Of a stretch of DNA of 5,802 bases, positions 5,012-5,802 are shown in pieces. Made by a program: the position numbers and the translations under genes. A model generated the notes under the pieces. The model did not search any database and was not told where the DNA came from. It was given only the letters and a program-made list of their open reading frames with translations. Numbering within the stretch: the first letter of the stretch is position 1; every line of letters begins with the position of its first letter. This stretch comes from Blastococcus sp. (GTDB taxonomy: Bacteria; Actinomycetota; Actinomycetes; Mycobacteriales; Geodermatophilaceae): NCBI GenBank assembly GCA_025963345.1, contig JAOPUS010000163.1, forward strand, positions 1-5,802, in the 5' to 3' direction.

Positions 5012-5791
5012 GTGGGGGCGCGCCAGAAGGTCCGCGACGCGATCGTCCAGGTCTACGAACGGCGTCTGGCTCGCGCGCTGGAGGGCGCCGACATCCCTCG
5101 CCACGTGGGCGTGATCATGGACGGGAACCGGCGCTGGGCGCGGGCCATCGGGCTGGAGGACGTCGCCCACGGCCACCGCCGCGGCGCCGACAAGATCGTC
5201 GACCTGCTGGGCTGGTGCGACGACGCCGGCGTCTCCGTCGTCACCCTGTTCATGCTCTCCACCGACAACCTGCGCCGCCCGGAGCCCGAGCTCAGTTCGT
5301 TGCTGCAGATCATCGAGGACGTCGCCGTCGACCTGTCGCGCCCCGGCCGTCCCTGGAAGGTGCGGGCGATGGGCGCGCCCGAGGTCCTGCCGCCGGAGAC
5401 GGTCGCCGTCCTCAAGCAGGCCGAGGAGGACACCTGCGACCGGCCCGGCGCCACGGTGAACCTCGCCGTCGGCTACGGGGGGCGCCGGGAGATCGCCGAC
5501 GCCGTCCGCTCGCTACTGGCCGAGCACGCCGAACGCGGCACCACGCTGGATGAACTGGTCGATGTGCTCGAGATCGAGCACATCGCCGAGCACCTCTACA
5601 CCCGCGGTCAGCCCGACCCCGACCTGGTCATCCGGACCAGCGGCGAGCAGCGCATGTCGGGCTTCCTGCTGTGGCAGACGGCGAACACGGAGTTCCACTT
5701 CACCGACGTCTACTGGCCGGACTTCCGCCGGGTCGACTTCCTGCGTGCGCTGCGTGACTACTCCGCACGGCACCGCCGGTTCGGCGGCTGA
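5012..5791 (+). CDS. cis-prenyltransferase (isoprenyl transferase), Z-farnesyl diphosphate synthase Rv1086 type
   Basis: UPP-synthase-family enzyme of 259 residues that condenses isopentenyl diphosphate with an allylic diphosphate in cis. Visible: HVGVIMDGNRRWAR (31-44) with catalytic D37 and the diphosphate-binding G38-N39-R40/R41; GH (54-55 region, H55); FMLSTDNLRRP (80-90), matching the STEN motif of E. coli UppS; AVGYGGRREIADAV (152-165); and DLVIRTSGEQRMSGFLLWQ (204-222) with R208 and R214, then E227. The N-terminal VYERRL and C-terminal RALRDYSARHRRFGG closely resemble Rv1086, which makes omega,E,Z-farnesyl diphosphate, the precursor of decaprenyl phosphate. Met81 sits where long-chain enzymes have Ala (E. 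coli A69) and Rv1086 has Leu84, which favours a short product. I therefore do not use the symbol uppS, although automated annotation often does. GTG start chosen from the TANNNT box 6 bases upstream. Length is normal for the family. Confidence 0.95.
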   Translation: MGARQKVRDAIVQVYERRLARALEGADIPRHVGVIMDGNRRWARAIGLEDVAHGHRRGADKIVDLLGWCDDAGVSVVTLFMLSTDNLRRPEPELSSLLQIIEDVAVDLSRPGRPWKVRAMGAPEVLPPETVAVLKQAEEDTCDRPGATVNLAVGYGGRREIADAVRSLLAEHAERGTTLDELVDVLEIEHIAEHLYTRGQPDPDLVIRTSGEQRMSGFLLWQTANTEFHFTDVYWPDFRRVDFLRALRDYSARHRRFGG

Positions 5792-5802
5792 GAGACTCGG
5801 GC

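Noticed and set aside
3791..5176. 461-codon open frame on the minus strand over trhA and the divergent region
   Set aside because: It overlaps trhA on the same strand in another frame and crosses the promoter region. The trhA frame has membrane segments and conserved metal ligands; this one is Arg-rich with no motif.
5773..5787. CCGCCG-GTT-CGGCGG hairpin at the end of the prenyltransferase gene as a terminator
   Set aside because: It lies within codons for the conserved HRRFGG C-terminus and before the stop codon, with no U-tract. It is probably a by-product of GC-rich codons, and the window ends too soon to look further.
1..5802. Mobile element, CRISPR array, prophage, toxin-antitoxin or defence system
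   Set aside because: No transposase, integrase, spaced direct repeats, or toxin-like neighbour to the RHH-like protein was found. The 50-aa ORF does not resemble a toxin, and its distance and probable separate promoter argue against a toxin-antitoxin pair.

Overview
The window is a gene-dense stretch of a very high-GC genome with strong G/C preference at third codon positions, GTG starts, and protein sequences that look actinobacterial. From recalled resemblance to actinobacterial proteins, a member of Geodermatophilaceae or a close relative (Blastococcus, Modestobacter, Geodermatophilus type) is my best guess. That placement is inference. I see no mobile element, CRISPR array, tRNA or rRNA.

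Layout, left to right. (1) A DUF255 / thioredoxin-domain protein on +, cut at its N-terminus by the window edge, ends at 1841. (2) A short intergenic gap holds an A/T-rich three-half-site repeat and a good ribosome binding site in front of a 201-residue protein of unknown function (1898-2503). This protein has a Gly/Arg-rich N-terminus and what looks like a ribbon-helix-helix C-terminus. (3) A 50-codon ORF (2573-2725) with strong codon bias leads into menJ, a geranylgeranyl-reductase-family flavoprotein (about 2769-4037). (4) A 24-base palindrome fills the 25-base gap between menJ and the convergent gene and probably terminates both. (5) trhA, a hemolysin III / PAQR membrane protein, lies on - (4063-4878). 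(6) A 133-base divergent intergenic region carries a TANNNT box exactly 6 bases before each start codon, suggesting leaderless transcripts in both directions. (7) A cis-prenyltransferase on + (5012-5791) resembles the mycobacterial Z-farnesyl diphosphate synthase Rv1086.

The outer genes (DUF255, hemolysin III on the opposite strand, Z-prenyltransferase) match the order Rv1084-Rv1085c-Rv1086 in Mycobacterium tuberculosis as I remember it. This is therefore an old conserved block into which the 1898-4037 segment has been placed, or from which it was lost in mycobacteria. Two of the genes act on isoprenoids: the prenyltransferase makes short Z,E-prenyl diphosphates that feed polyprenyl-phosphate carriers, and MenJ saturates a prenyl double bond, in mycobacteria on menaquinone. 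Most of the window is conserved core biology. The least explained part is the G/R-rich, RHH-like protein and the repeat in front of it, which together suggest an autoregulated DNA- or RNA-binding protein.
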